Assembly: GCA_903851465.1 (NCBI GenBank)
Contig: CAINOI010000033.1
Span: 1 to 64,000 of the forward strand
DNA: 64,000 bases
Direction: 5' to 3'
From: an uncultured Bacteroidota bacterium
GTDB lineage: Bacteria; Bacteroidota; Bacteroidia; Chitinophagales; Chitinophagaceae
Below are positions 45,600-54,367 of this stretch, in pieces. The notes beneath the pieces were generated by a model, which saw only the letters and a program-made list of their open reading frames with translations, was not told the origin of the DNA and made no database searches. The position numbers and the translations under genes were made by a program. The first letter of the stretch is position 1. Every line of letters starts with the position of its first letter.

Positions 45600-46829
45600 A
45601 TGGAAAAAGAGGCATTAGATTATCACGCAAAAGGCAGACCTGGTAAAATTGAAGTGAATCCAACCAAAGAAACGGATACCCAAAAAGACCTTGCATTGGC
45701 TTATTCTCCTGGAGTTGCTGCACCTTGCTTAGCGATTGAAGCAGATCCAAGCAAAGTCTATGATTACACCACAAAAGGAAATCTAGTAGCGGTAATCTCC
45801 AATGGCACAGCTGTATTGGGATTAGGTGATATTGGTCCATTGGCAAGTAAGCCGGTCATGGAAGGGAAGGCAGTGTTATTTAAAATATTTGCAGACATTG
45901 ATGTTTTTGATTTAGAACTGGACACAAAGGATGTAGAAGAATTCATCAAAACTGTGAAGATATTATCTCCTACTTTTGGTGGGATTAATTTAGAAGATAT
46001 ATCTGCCCCTAACTGTTTTGAAATAGAGGAAAGATTAAAAGCAGAGTTGAATATTCCAATCATGCACGACGATCAGCATGGTACTGCAATTGTGAGCGCT
46101 GCTGCACTCTTAAATGCACTTGAGTTGGTAGGAAAAAAAATTGAAAATATCAAAGTTGTCATTAATGGAGCAGGCGCTTCTGCCACTTCTTGTGCAAGCA
46201 TTTACTTAGCATTAGGTGTACAATGTGAAAACTTATTCATGTTTGATTCTAAGGGATTAATCCATGAAGACCGCGATAATTTAGACGGCCGAAAAAAATT
46301 ATTTACCAATCAACATTACGCAGTAGATGCTTCTTTAGAAGAAGTCCTAGTAGATGCAGATATGTTCTTAGGCTTGTCTAAAGCAGATATTTTAAATGAA
46401 AAGATGTTACTTTCTATGGCAAAGAATTGCATTGTTTTTGCATTAGCAAATCCGAATCCAGAAATTAGTTACGATATCGCAATGCAAACCAGACCAGATA
46501 TCATTTTTGCCACAGGTAGAAGCGATTACCCTAATCAGGTAAACAATGTATTAGGCTTCCCTTATATTTTTAGAGGTGCTTTAGACGTGCGCGCAACTAA
46601 AATTAATGAGGCAATGAAATTGGCTGCAGTACATGCTTTGGCTGATTTAACTAAATTGCCAGTCCCTCAAGAAGTGGTTGATATTTACGGAGGAGCACCA
46701 ATTGAATTTGGGCCGACCTATATTCTGCCTAAGCCTTTTGATAATAGACTATTAAAAGCTGTATCAACCGCAGTTTCAAAAGCAGCAATTGCTTCTGGAG
46801 TTGCACAATTGACAGAAATTCCAAGTTAG
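45600..46829 (+). CDS. Malic enzyme (NAD(P)-dependent, oxaloacetate-decarboxylating)
   Basis: A 409-residue cytoplasmic enzyme converting malate to pyruvate and CO2. Landmarks: LAYSPGVAAPCLAIE, TAVLGLGDIGPLASKPVMEGK, FGGINLEDISAPNCFEIE with metal-binding acids, MHDDQHGTAIV, and the nucleotide-binding VVINGAGASATSCASIYL. It ends after the malic domains, so it is the short form without the C-terminal phosphotransacetylase-like domain of the roughly 760-residue MaeB type. It starts four bases after the DsrE stop. Why it sits in a sulfur cluster is unclear; it could supply NAD(P)H. Confidence 0.92.
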   Translation: MEKEALDYHAKGRPGKIEVNPTKETDTQKDLALAYSPGVAAPCLAIEADPSKVYDYTTKGNLVAVISNGTAVLGLGDIGPLASKPVMEGKAVLFKIFADIDVFDLELDTKDVEEFIKTVKILSPTFGGINLEDISAPNCFEIEERLKAELNIPIMHDDQHGTAIVSAAALLNALELVGKKIENIKVVINGAGASATSCASIYLALGVQCENLFMFDSKGLIHEDRDNLDGRKKLFTNQHYAVDASLEEVLVDADMFLGLSKADILNEKMLLSMAKNCIVFALANPNPEISYDIAMQTRPDIIFATGRSDYPNQVNNVLGFPYIFRGALDVRATKINEAMKLAAVHALADLTKLPVPQEVVDIYGGAPIEFGPTYILPKPFDNRLLKAVSTAVSKAAIASGVAQLTEIPS

Positions 46830-46858
46830 GACAACAATTCAAAATACAATCTTGTAGA

Positions 46859-46906
46859 TTTGTGATATATGTCACAAAAAGAAGTATTAATAATATGCAC
46901 CTTTGT
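46859..46906 (+). promoter_or_regulatory. Operator and promoter of the persulfide dioxygenase gene
   Basis: TTGTGATATATGTCACAA (46860-46877) is a near-perfect Crp/Fnr-type palindrome with core GTGA-TATATG-TCAC centred at 46868.5. After 22 bases comes CACCTTTG (46898-46905), flanked as GCACCTTTGT. Core, spacing and box equal those of the sulfur operon promoter at 44991-45040. The resulting leader to the ATG at 46980 is about 70 bases. Confidence 0.7.
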
Positions 46907-46979
46907 TTTCTGAGAGACCTTAATAGTTTTTCAATAAAAAATTAGGGCAAATTATTAATATCAATAAAAAAATAGCAGT

Positions 46980-48371
46980 ATGTTTTTTCAACACGTATAC
47001 GACAAAACTTTAGCACAAGCTAGTTATTTCATTGGATGCCAAAAGGCAGGAGTAGCAGCAGTGATTGATCCCAAGCGCGATATCGACACTTATATAGAAA
47101 TAGCGAAACAAAATAATATGCAAATCACGCATATTTTTGAAACCCATATCCACGCAGATTTTTTAACAGGATCTAGAGAGTTAGCGGCTGTTACAGGTGC
47201 TAAAATGTATTTATCAGATGAGGGTGGCCCAGGTTGGCAATATGAATTTGCACATGAGGGTTTGAAACATAATGCTGAAATTATGGTTGGTAACTTAAAA
47301 ATTCAAGTATTACATACTCCAGGACATACACCAGAAAGTATCAGCTTTTTATTAACCGATACCCCAGCTAGCAATGAGCCGGTGATGTTGTTTACTGGAG
47401 ACTTTGTGTTTGTTGGAGATATTGGTCGTCCAGATTTATTAGAGAAAGCAGCAGGATTAGTTGGCACACAAGAAAAAGGAGCAGAACAAATGTACGATTC
47501 CATTCATTTGTTTTCGGACTTGCCAGACTTTATCCAAGTATGGCCTGGACATGGCGCTGGATCTGCTTGTGGCAAGGCTTTGGGGGCTGTACCAAGCACC
47601 ACAATTGGTTATGAGAAAAAAAGAAACTGGGCATTTCAATACGGTGCAGACAAAGCAGGGTTCGTACAATTTTTATTGACAGACCAGCCCGAACCTCCTA
47701 GGTACTTTGCTAAAATGAAGGAGTTGAATAAAGTCAATCGCCCTTTATTGACTGAAGTGCCAAAGATTAAAGCATTATTAAGTGCGGAATTAAAAACTGC
47801 CATGGATAAGGGCATCAAAGTGATTGACACAAGAAATAAATTAGAGTTTCAAAATGGGTTCATACCAGGAAGTATCAATATTCAAGGAAACAATTCGTTT
47901 GCTACTTGGATGGGTTGGTTTGTTTCTTATGATGAACAATTTATTTTAATTGCAGAGCCAAGTCAAATGGACGACTTGACAAGAAAATTAATGCGTATTG
48001 GTTTAGATAATATTTTTGGCTTTGTGGATGTGGGTAAAATCAACCAATTATATGCTGGTAGTTTGTCAAAGTCTAATATGGTATCGATTGAAACAGTAAA
48101 AGCGAATAAGGATGCTGAAATAATTGATATTAGAGGTGTTGCCGAATTTAATAGCGGACATATTGCAGGTGCAAAAAATGTATTTGTTGGAACCTTATTG
48201 CAAAATTTAGACAATGTGCCTAAGGACAAACCAGTGATCTTGCATTGTCAAGGTGGTGACAGGGCAGCGATTGGCTATTCATTGCTTGTTAAAGAGGGCT
48301 ATACCAATATAGTCAATTATAGTGGTGGCATCAATGAGTGGGTAAAAGAAGGACAGCCAATTGTAAACTAA
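46980..48371 (+). CDS. Persulfide dioxygenase-rhodanese fusion (MBL + two rhodanese domains)
   Basis: A 463-residue cytoplasmic protein. Residues 1-250 are a metallo-beta-lactamase fold of the ETHE1/CstB type: ETHIHADFLTGS (His56, His58, Asp60), HTPGHTPES and FTGDFVFVGD supply the mononuclear iron site. The usual second His of HxHxDH is Phe, as mono-iron persulfide dioxygenases do not need it. Two rhodanese domains follow. The first (about 275-365) has no Cys in its loop (ILIAEPSQMDD) and must be inactive. The second has LHCQGGDRAAIG with a catalytic Cys. It oxidises persulfide to sulfite and can make thiosulfate, linking it to the TsdA, YeeE and TauE genes. Confidence 0.92.
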   Translation: MFFQHVYDKTLAQASYFIGCQKAGVAAVIDPKRDIDTYIEIAKQNNMQITHIFETHIHADFLTGSRELAAVTGAKMYLSDEGGPGWQYEFAHEGLKHNAEIMVGNLKIQVLHTPGHTPESISFLLTDTPASNEPVMLFTGDFVFVGDIGRPDLLEKAAGLVGTQEKGAEQMYDSIHLFSDLPDFIQVWPGHGAGSACGKALGAVPSTTIGYEKKRNWAFQYGADKAGFVQFLLTDQPEPPRYFAKMKELNKVNRPLLTEVPKIKALLSAELKTAMDKGIKVIDTRNKLEFQNGFIPGSINIQGNNSFATWMGWFVSYDEQFILIAEPSQMDDLTRKLMRIGLDNIFGFVDVGKINQLYAGSLSKSNMVSIETVKANKDAEIIDIRGVAEFNSGHIAGAKNVFVGTLLQNLDNVPKDKPVILHCQGGDRAAIGYSLLVKEGYTNIVNYSGGINEWVKEGQPIVN

Positions 48372-48418
48372 AAGGGTATTAATGCTAAACAATTGACAAA
48401 AGAATTTGTTATCCAATA

Positions 48419-48565
48419 ATGAAGGGTGTCAAAAAACAAAATCTGCCAGAAAAAATATGTAAAGCCTGTGGTCGTCCATTTAGTTGGCGAAAAAAATGGG
48501 AGCGATGCTGGGATGTAGTACAGTATTGTAGCGAAGGCTGTAAAAAACTAAAGCCTAAAATGTGA
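48419..48565 (+). CDS. DUF2256 family small zinc-ribbon-like protein
   Basis: A 48-residue reading frame starting at the ATG at 48419. The text [20 protein letters not shown], followed by [15 protein letters not shown], is the DUF2256 signature: two CxxC/CxxxC pairs (Cys-x2-Cys, Cys-x3-Cys) around an FxWRKKW core, predicting one bound metal. The family often sits beside photolyase/cryptochrome genes, as it does here. The biochemical role is unknown. A bidirectional terminator follows. Confidence 0.88.
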   Translation: MKGVKKQNLPEKICKACGRPFSWRKKWERCWDVVQYCSEGCKKLKPKM

Positions 48566-48619
48566 TGCTAATTTAAGCATCCCGTATAAAAATTAAATAA
48601 CTTCTTGAATAAAAAATTA

Positions 48620-48651
48620 GATAGCGCGATGATTCATTGCGCTATCTTTTT
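48620..48651. terminator. Bidirectional rho-independent terminator
   Basis: GATAGCGC/GCGCTATC (48620-48646) with an 11-base loop, followed by five Ts on the plus strand and an AT-rich run on the minus strand. Its right arm overlaps the stop codon of the TIGR03643 gene. Confidence 0.82.
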
Positions 48652-48962
48652 GAAATCTTATTCCCACTTGTTTTTTGACGACTACATTTAAATCTTATTA
48701 CATCTGTATTTCTTAAAACAGCATGCTTCGTTTTTCTAGAAGCCATGCGTTTGCGCCACATTCTAAAACTAGAAGGCTTTGAGTTGGCACGCATAAATTC
48801 AATCACTTCCTTTTCACTCAATCCAAACTGAAACTGAATCGCTTCAAAAGGCGTACGATCCTCCCAGGCCATTTCAATAATGCGGTCTCTATCTTTTTCG
48901 ACCCATTCAGGTCTTAAAATAGGTTCTGCTGGTCTTGTATGGATTATATCTGTTTTTTCCAT
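48642..48962 (-). CDS. TIGR03643 family (DUF2805) protein
   Basis: A 106-residue basic protein. LRPEWVEKDRDRIIEMAWEDRTPFEAIQFQFGLSEKEVIEFMR followed by SSFRMWRKRM is the family signature. The first part looks like a helix-turn-helix (AIQFQFGLSEKEVIEFM), the tail is Lys/Arg-rich, and DNA binding is plausible. The family is repeatedly linked to photolyase genes in gammaproteobacteria and Bacteroidota. It lies 13 bases downstream of the FeS-BCP-type photolyase gene on the same strand, so the two are probably cotranscribed. Confidence 0.9.
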   Translation of the reverse strand: MEKTDIIHTRPAEPILRPEWVEKDRDRIIEMAWEDRTPFEAIQFQFGLSEKEVIEFMRANSKPSSFRMWRKRMASRKTKHAVLRNTDVIRFKCSRQKTSGNKISKR

Positions 48963-48975
48963 TGTACTATTTCCT

Positions 48976-50472
48976 TTATTTTAATGCTTTTAAAAATTGT
49001 TCTGCGTTATTCAAATGTATAGCTCTTTTTTCTTCAGGCATTTTATCCCAGGTACTTAATAGCATTGCCCATCTTGGATTTTTTGAAAACACCACACGCT
49101 GTTTGGATAAAAAGCGCCAAAATAAGCCATCCCATATGGGTTGCCATTCGCCTTTAGGAAAGTCCCCCATCTTCATTAAATAGTTGGACCCACAGATATA
49201 GGGCTTGGTGGTGATCATGCCTCCATCTGCAAACTGAGACATACCATATACATTGGGCACCATCACCCAGTCATAAGCATCGATATACATTTCCATAAAC
49301 CATTGGTATACCTCATCTGGTGCAATCTCGCAGAGCAACATAAAATTCCCTAATACCATTAGCCTTTCAATATGATGATTGTATCCAGACTCAAGTAGTT
49401 TTTTTATACTGATATCTATTGGATCAATTCCGGTTGTGCCATTGTAAAAAGATTGTGGCATTTTTTTAGTAAAGCCCCAGAAATTTTTTGTCCTTTGTTG
49501 ACTACCAATTTTCCGATAGGTTAATTGTACAAATTCTCTCCATCCAATAATTTGTCTCACAATGCCTTCGATGCTGTTGATAGGCGCTTTTGCTTTTTGA
49601 TAAGCATACAATAAAGCTTGTAAAAATTCAGCAGGTTGGATGAGTCCTACATTGATCAATGGGCTTAATACACTATGAAATAAAGTTTTTTCTGCCACAA
49701 CCATGGCATCTTCATAAATACCAAATTGTTCTAGCTTATCTGCAATGAATAAATCCATAGCTTTTTTCGCATCAGCATGTGTCACTGGATAGTACAAGTC
49801 TTTTTTTGCTGAATTAAAGGGCGCTTCAGATAATCCCGGGTTGTTTTTAAAATTTGTTTTTACATATTGAGTTGCTTCTTCTATATAAATATTGGATTCA
49901 AAAAAATGAATGCTTGGTATCGTTGTATTTTTTGGAATTTTTTTTCTGTTCTCTACATCAAAACTCCATTGTCCTCCTACAGGGCTTCCATCTTCTTCTA
50001 TTAAAATCTTTCTTTGTTTTCTTTGTTCTGTATAAAAACTTGTTTGGAAATAGGTTTTCTTATTGCCAAGTAGTTCAACACTTTCCGTTTGATTATTTAA
50101 AAAATTGGGACTAGGCAAGTAGGTCAATTCGATTCCATTTTGCTTGCTTGCCTTTTTTAATTGTTGATCTAACAAGTAATCACATGGGTCGTAGAGTTTA
50201 ATTTTTTCAACACCTTTAGACTTAAGCGCTTGGACTAAGTTTGAAACTTTAGAACAGGCGTCTTTAGCTTCTATATAATGACAGTGGTATCCTTTTTGAA
50301 TAAGCTGTTCGTTATAATATTTCATCGATGCCCTATGAAACAAAATCTTTTGTTGATGAAATTGATATTGAAGAAAAAATAGATCAGATTCAATGATGTA
50401 AAAATCACCTCCTCCAATGCCTATTTCGGACTGTTCATAAAGTTGATGTGGAAATACGAGCTGTACCTGCAT
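48976..50472 (-). CDS. Cryptochrome/photolyase, FeS-BCP (PhrB/CryB) type, cluster Cys missing
   Basis: A 498-residue protein of the bacterial (6-4) photolyase/cryptochrome family (PF04244 type): N-terminal antenna fold (VQLVFPHQLYE...) and FAD domain with GIVRQIIGWREFVQLTYR, HIERLMVLGNFMLL and DWVMVPNVYGMSQFADGGMITTKPYI. Known members hold a [4Fe-4S] cluster through a late CxxC-type motif and a further Cys. Here that region reads MGDFPKGEWQPIWDGLFW with no Cys pair, so the cluster is probably absent. It would repair (6-4) lesions or act as a light sensor. It is divergent from a second photolyase gene 59 bases away. Confidence 0.88.
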   Translation of the reverse strand: MQVQLVFPHQLYEQSEIGIGGGDFYIIESDLFFLQYQFHQQKILFHRASMKYYNEQLIQKGYHCHYIEAKDACSKVSNLVQALKSKGVEKIKLYDPCDYLLDQQLKKASKQNGIELTYLPSPNFLNNQTESVELLGNKKTYFQTSFYTEQRKQRKILIEEDGSPVGGQWSFDVENRKKIPKNTTIPSIHFFESNIYIEEATQYVKTNFKNNPGLSEAPFNSAKKDLYYPVTHADAKKAMDLFIADKLEQFGIYEDAMVVAEKTLFHSVLSPLINVGLIQPAEFLQALLYAYQKAKAPINSIEGIVRQIIGWREFVQLTYRKIGSQQRTKNFWGFTKKMPQSFYNGTTGIDPIDISIKKLLESGYNHHIERLMVLGNFMLLCEIAPDEVYQWFMEMYIDAYDWVMVPNVYGMSQFADGGMITTKPYICGSNYLMKMGDFPKGEWQPIWDGLFWRFLSKQRVVFSKNPRWAMLLSTWDKMPEEKRAIHLNNAEQFLKALK

Positions 50473-50531
50473 TTATTTTAAACATTTTACAGCTAAAATT
50501 GTTCATTGAGTAGTACAATTAATGCCGATCA

Positions 50532-51749
50532 ATGAATATCACTTACGCTGCGCTTTTAGAGCAGGTCAAATCTTATCAACCCGGGAAATACCATGCCACA
50601 AGGAATTATATTAATGGCGCAGTGACAAGCTGGTCGCCCTATATCTCTAGAGGGTTGCTGAGTCCGGTATTGGTCATGGAGCAGCTTAAAGAGCAGCACA
50701 GTTATCAAGAGTGGATTGGTTTTATGCAACAAATGGCCTGGCGTGAGTATTTTCAAAGAGTTTGGCAGCATCAAGGGGATCTAATTTTACAAGATCTAAA
50801 GGCCCCTCAAACAAATGTCCTTTTAGAACAATTGCCGCTACCTATTCAGCATGCAAATATTGGCATCAATGCAATTGACAATGCAATTGCTCAATTGTAT
50901 GATACAGGCTATTTGCACAATCATCTAAGAATGTATCTTTCCATGTTGCATTCAAATATTTTTAAAGCAGCTTGGTTGCCAGGCGCAAAATGGATGTATG
51001 CCCATTTATTGGACCACGATCCTGCTGCAAATTTTTTAAGTTGGCAATGGGTAGCAGGCACTTTTAGTAGTAAAAAATACATCGCAAATCAAGAGAATAT
51101 CAATAAGTACACCAATACAAAACAGGAAGATACTTTTTTAGATACTGAATATGAAAATTTAACTGAAGCTATTTATAATTTAGATGGTCAGATTAAATCA
51201 AATCATACTGTTAATTGGCCAGCACCTTTAGACCAACATTTCGACATTGATACCACTACTATTTTAAATAATATTAACGAGAAGAACCTGCTTCAGGAAT
51301 TAGATATCAATCAGGTAACGCCCAATCAACCTTTTTGTATTTATAATAGTTTTAATCTAGATTCTCTCTGGCATGCCGATGAATCAGTGAATCGAATTTT
51401 ATTACTTGAACCCAATCATTTTGAACAATTTCCTATTTCGGAAAAAGTGCTACAATTTGTAATTGATTTAGCGATGACCAATATTCCCGATATACAAATT
51501 TTCATTGGCAACTTTGAAGATCTAATCCAAGTGATAAAGACAACTTCAATCACTTCAAATGTATCGGCTGAAAATTTAGTAGATGTTGTTTCTGAAAACA
51601 GCAAACCTATCATATACTTTAAAGAACATCCTACAACCAAGCACTATCAAGGCATACGAGAAGAACGAGATTGGTTGTTTTCTCAAGTGGATGGGTATTA
51701 TCCTAGTTTTTTTGGCTATTGGAAAAAATGCGAACGCTTGTTGAAATAA
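50532..51749 (+). CDS. Photolyase-like protein with N-terminal FAD domain and added C-terminal domain
   Basis: A 405-residue protein. Residues 1-205 match the FAD-binding domain of class I photolyases: TSWSPYISRGLLSP, MQQMAWREYFQRVW, YDTGYLHNHLRMYLSMLH, GAKWMYAHLLDHDPAANFLSWQWVAGT. There is no alpha/beta antenna domain in front. Instead a C-terminal part of about 175 residues with alternating strands and helices (RILLLEPNHFEQFP, IQIFIGNFEDLIQV, KPIIYFKEHP) follows, as if the usual domain order were reversed. CPD repair is possible because the DNA- and FAD-binding residues look intact. It is closed by a strong terminator. Confidence 0.82.
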   Translation: MNITYAALLEQVKSYQPGKYHATRNYINGAVTSWSPYISRGLLSPVLVMEQLKEQHSYQEWIGFMQQMAWREYFQRVWQHQGDLILQDLKAPQTNVLLEQLPLPIQHANIGINAIDNAIAQLYDTGYLHNHLRMYLSMLHSNIFKAAWLPGAKWMYAHLLDHDPAANFLSWQWVAGTFSSKKYIANQENINKYTNTKQEDTFLDTEYENLTEAIYNLDGQIKSNHTVNWPAPLDQHFDIDTTTILNNINEKNLLQELDINQVTPNQPFCIYNSFNLDSLWHADESVNRILLLEPNHFEQFPISEKVLQFVIDLAMTNIPDIQIFIGNFEDLIQVIKTTSITSNVSAENLVDVVSENSKPIIYFKEHPTTKHYQGIREERDWLFSQVDGYYPSFFGYWKKCERLLK

Positions 51750-51779
51750 AAAAACGCCCCGAACTCGGGGCGTTTTTTT
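51748..51779. terminator. Rho-independent terminator
   Basis: CGCCCC/GGGGCG, extended by GA/TC (51755-51772), sits between A and T runs directly after the photolyase-like stop. It is symmetric enough to serve the convergent S9 gene as well. Confidence 0.9.
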
Positions 51780-51828
51780 CGCAAATTTATTTTTGTAACT
51801 TTCAAATGAACAGTTGCAATTTGGTATT

Positions 51829-54294
51829 TTATTTCTTGCGCTCTACATCTTTATTCATTTCGTCAATATCTACAGAACGTTCTGTTTGATCGCCTAATAA
51901 ATACTTAGAAAAATAGTCAGCAGTTCTCCAGAACCAATATTCATTCATGTCTCCAAAACTGTGTCTTTGCGTTGGTAAAATCAACATATCAAAGCGCTTA
52001 TTGGCTTTAATCAAAGCATTCACCACTCTTAACGTATTGGCAGGGTGCACATTGTTATCAATCTCACCATGAATTAGTAATAATTTTCCTTTTAAGTTTT
52101 TAGCTAAGTCTGGATTTTTATCAATCATATAGCTGAAAGAGGTGTCGCCTTTCTCAGAAATATTTTCTTTCACACCATGATGTTTTTCACTCCACCATCT
52201 GTTGTATACACTATTATCATGGTTGCCTGCGTTACTTACTGCTACTTTAAAGATATCTGGGTAAACCAATATAGCTGCAGTGCTCATGAATCCGCCACCG
52301 CTATGACCATGAATACCTGCTTTGTTTCTATCAATGAAACTAAATCTATCCGCTAATTGTTCGATGGTTGCTTTTTTATCGGCCAGACCATAATCTCTTA
52401 AATTGTTGTAGCCATAGTTATGATACCATTTGCTTCTTGCATAGTGGCCACCTCTATTACCCATTGTTACCACTACAAAACCTAATTGAGCTAATCGGTC
52501 AATACGATCCATGCCCTTACTGAAAGACTTGTTTACAGACTCTGTTTGTGGACCAGGGTATACATATTCAATAATTGGATATTTTTTAGTGCTATCAAAA
52601 TCATAAGGCTTATACATTACGCCGTATAAATCGGTGATACCATCGTCTGCTTTAATCTTAAATGTTTCAGGAAATTTATAACCTGATGCCATTAAATTTC
52701 TTAAATCAGCAGTTTCAAGATCCATTAATTTTCTTCCGTCAGCGCTATGTAAGCTTGATACAGGCGTGGTGTTGACTCTAGATGAAGTATTTACAAAATA
52801 GGTATTGTTATCATTTAGGCTAAAGCTATGATCAAAATTGCCTGCATTTAATAACTGCATGCCAGAACCATCCAAATTAATTTTATATAAATGCATGTAG
52901 TATGGATCTTCCTTACTTCCACCACTCATTGACTCTTTGCCATTGGCAGAAAAATAAACCACTCTTTTAGTTTCGTCTACACCAATTATTTCTTCTACAT
53001 GCCATGCGCCTTGTGTGATTTGATTTTTTAAATTCCCTTGCCCATCGTATAAATATAAATGCGCCCATCCATCACGCTCACTCCATTCAATGAGCTCAGC
53101 GCCATTTTTAATTAGTTCTGGCTTTTTAATTTCAATAGAGGTATTCAATGATTCTGCCACTACTACTTTAACTTCACCAGTCGTTGTATTCACCACACAT
53201 TGGTCAATCTTCTTTAAATCACGACTTGTTCTAGCAAGGTATAGTTGCTCATTGGTTCCTAACCAGATCATTGGTTTGAATTCATCATCTCTTGCATTGG
53301 CTGCAGCTGACTTATTCCACATCGCAATATCTTGATCTTTATAAAGTGACACATTGATTTCCTTATTGGTATAGTTCACCATGTCCACCAACATTAAATG
53401 ATCTACTGGCGCTTCTTTCTCGCCTGGCATCCAATACTTATAAGTTTCCAAAGTTGGTCTAGGGTCAGCAATACTATTGATCACCCATAAATCTTTCACC
53501 TTTCTGTTATCTACTTTTACAATAGCAAGCTGCTTACTATTTTCACTCCAATAACCACCAACAGGTTTTCTTTTATTTTTGTTTTTTTCTGCATCTACAT
53601 TTGTTTCGCCACCTTCACTATGCCATCCAAAATTTTGTATACCATCTTTTGTAATAGCAGTTTCAACAATGGTACTATCGTCTTCATTGATCAAAGCTTT
53701 TTCATAATTGGCTTTGTCCATATAGTATAGGTTGTAGTTACGTCCAAAAACAACTTTAGATTGGTCTGGCGCCATATTTGCCCAGCTTGGTTTTCTTTTA
53801 GGCTTTGTGAATCCAACTAGCTCATTCAATTGAGCTGTGTTCAAATTGTATTCAAAATAAAATACTTTTTTAATTTTTTCTGCCTTAGCATCTTTTTTAG
53901 CACCTGGCTTATCAATTTCAATACTACTTTTTACTTCAAATTGAATCCAGTTCTCATCCTTAATAAATTTTAAAGAATCAATTGGAAGATGTTGTGCATC
54001 AAATGGGTCTTTAACGATTTTTGTTAAAGCAGCAGCAAGTTGATCTTTGTCAAACATCGCCTTCTTTTCGTTTTTTACTGGGTCTACAATCATCCATTGT
54101 TTTCCTTCACTTGTTTCGTAGGTATACCAAAATTTATTGGATTGCTTTAACCAATGAGGATCAACAGATAAGGAGAAAATCATCTTATCCAATTTCTTTG
54201 GAGAAAATCTTGCGGCTAAATCATAATTTGCTTTTTGTTGACCAAAAATCAAAAGAGGTAAGGCAAGTAATACTAAAAAAAGTTGTTTACGCAT
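51829..54294 (-). CDS. S9 family peptidase (DPP IV type), exported
   Basis: An 821-residue protein with a signal peptide (RKQLFLVLLALPLLIFGQ). The N-terminal half is a DPP IV-type propeller (WANMAPDQSKVVFGRNYNLYYMD; GGYWSENSKQLAIVKVD). The C-terminal alpha/beta hydrolase carries nucleophile GHSGGGF, catalytic Asp in HGEIDNNVHP and His in TQRHSFGD. An EYVYPGPQTE segment precedes it. The enzyme should cut dipeptides or larger pieces off proline-containing peptides in the periplasm. It is monocistronic and divergent from the serine hydrolase gene. Confidence 0.92.
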   Translation of the reverse strand: MRKQLFLVLLALPLLIFGQQKANYDLAARFSPKKLDKMIFSLSVDPHWLKQSNKFWYTYETSEGKQWMIVDPVKNEKKAMFDKDQLAAALTKIVKDPFDAQHLPIDSLKFIKDENWIQFEVKSSIEIDKPGAKKDAKAEKIKKVFYFEYNLNTAQLNELVGFTKPKRKPSWANMAPDQSKVVFGRNYNLYYMDKANYEKALINEDDSTIVETAITKDGIQNFGWHSEGGETNVDAEKNKNKRKPVGGYWSENSKQLAIVKVDNRKVKDLWVINSIADPRPTLETYKYWMPGEKEAPVDHLMLVDMVNYTNKEINVSLYKDQDIAMWNKSAAANARDDEFKPMIWLGTNEQLYLARTSRDLKKIDQCVVNTTTGEVKVVVAESLNTSIEIKKPELIKNGAELIEWSERDGWAHLYLYDGQGNLKNQITQGAWHVEEIIGVDETKRVVYFSANGKESMSGGSKEDPYYMHLYKINLDGSGMQLLNAGNFDHSFSLNDNNTYFVNTSSRVNTTPVSSLHSADGRKLMDLETADLRNLMASGYKFPETFKIKADDGITDLYGVMYKPYDFDSTKKYPIIEYVYPGPQTESVNKSFSKGMDRIDRLAQLGFVVVTMGNRGGHYARSKWYHNYGYNNLRDYGLADKKATIEQLADRFSFIDRNKAGIHGHSGGGFMSTAAILVYPDIFKVAVSNAGNHDNSVYNRWWSEKHHGVKENISEKGDTSFSYMIDKNPDLAKNLKGKLLLIHGEIDNNVHPANTLRVVNALIKANKRFDMLILPTQRHSFGDMNEYWFWRTADYFSKYLLGDQTERSVDIDEMNKDVERKK

Positions 54295-54367
54295 AATGTA
54301 TATATTAAGTGTAGAAAATTAATACATTTTTTTGAATTATAACCTAATTTGTGATGAATACATGATC

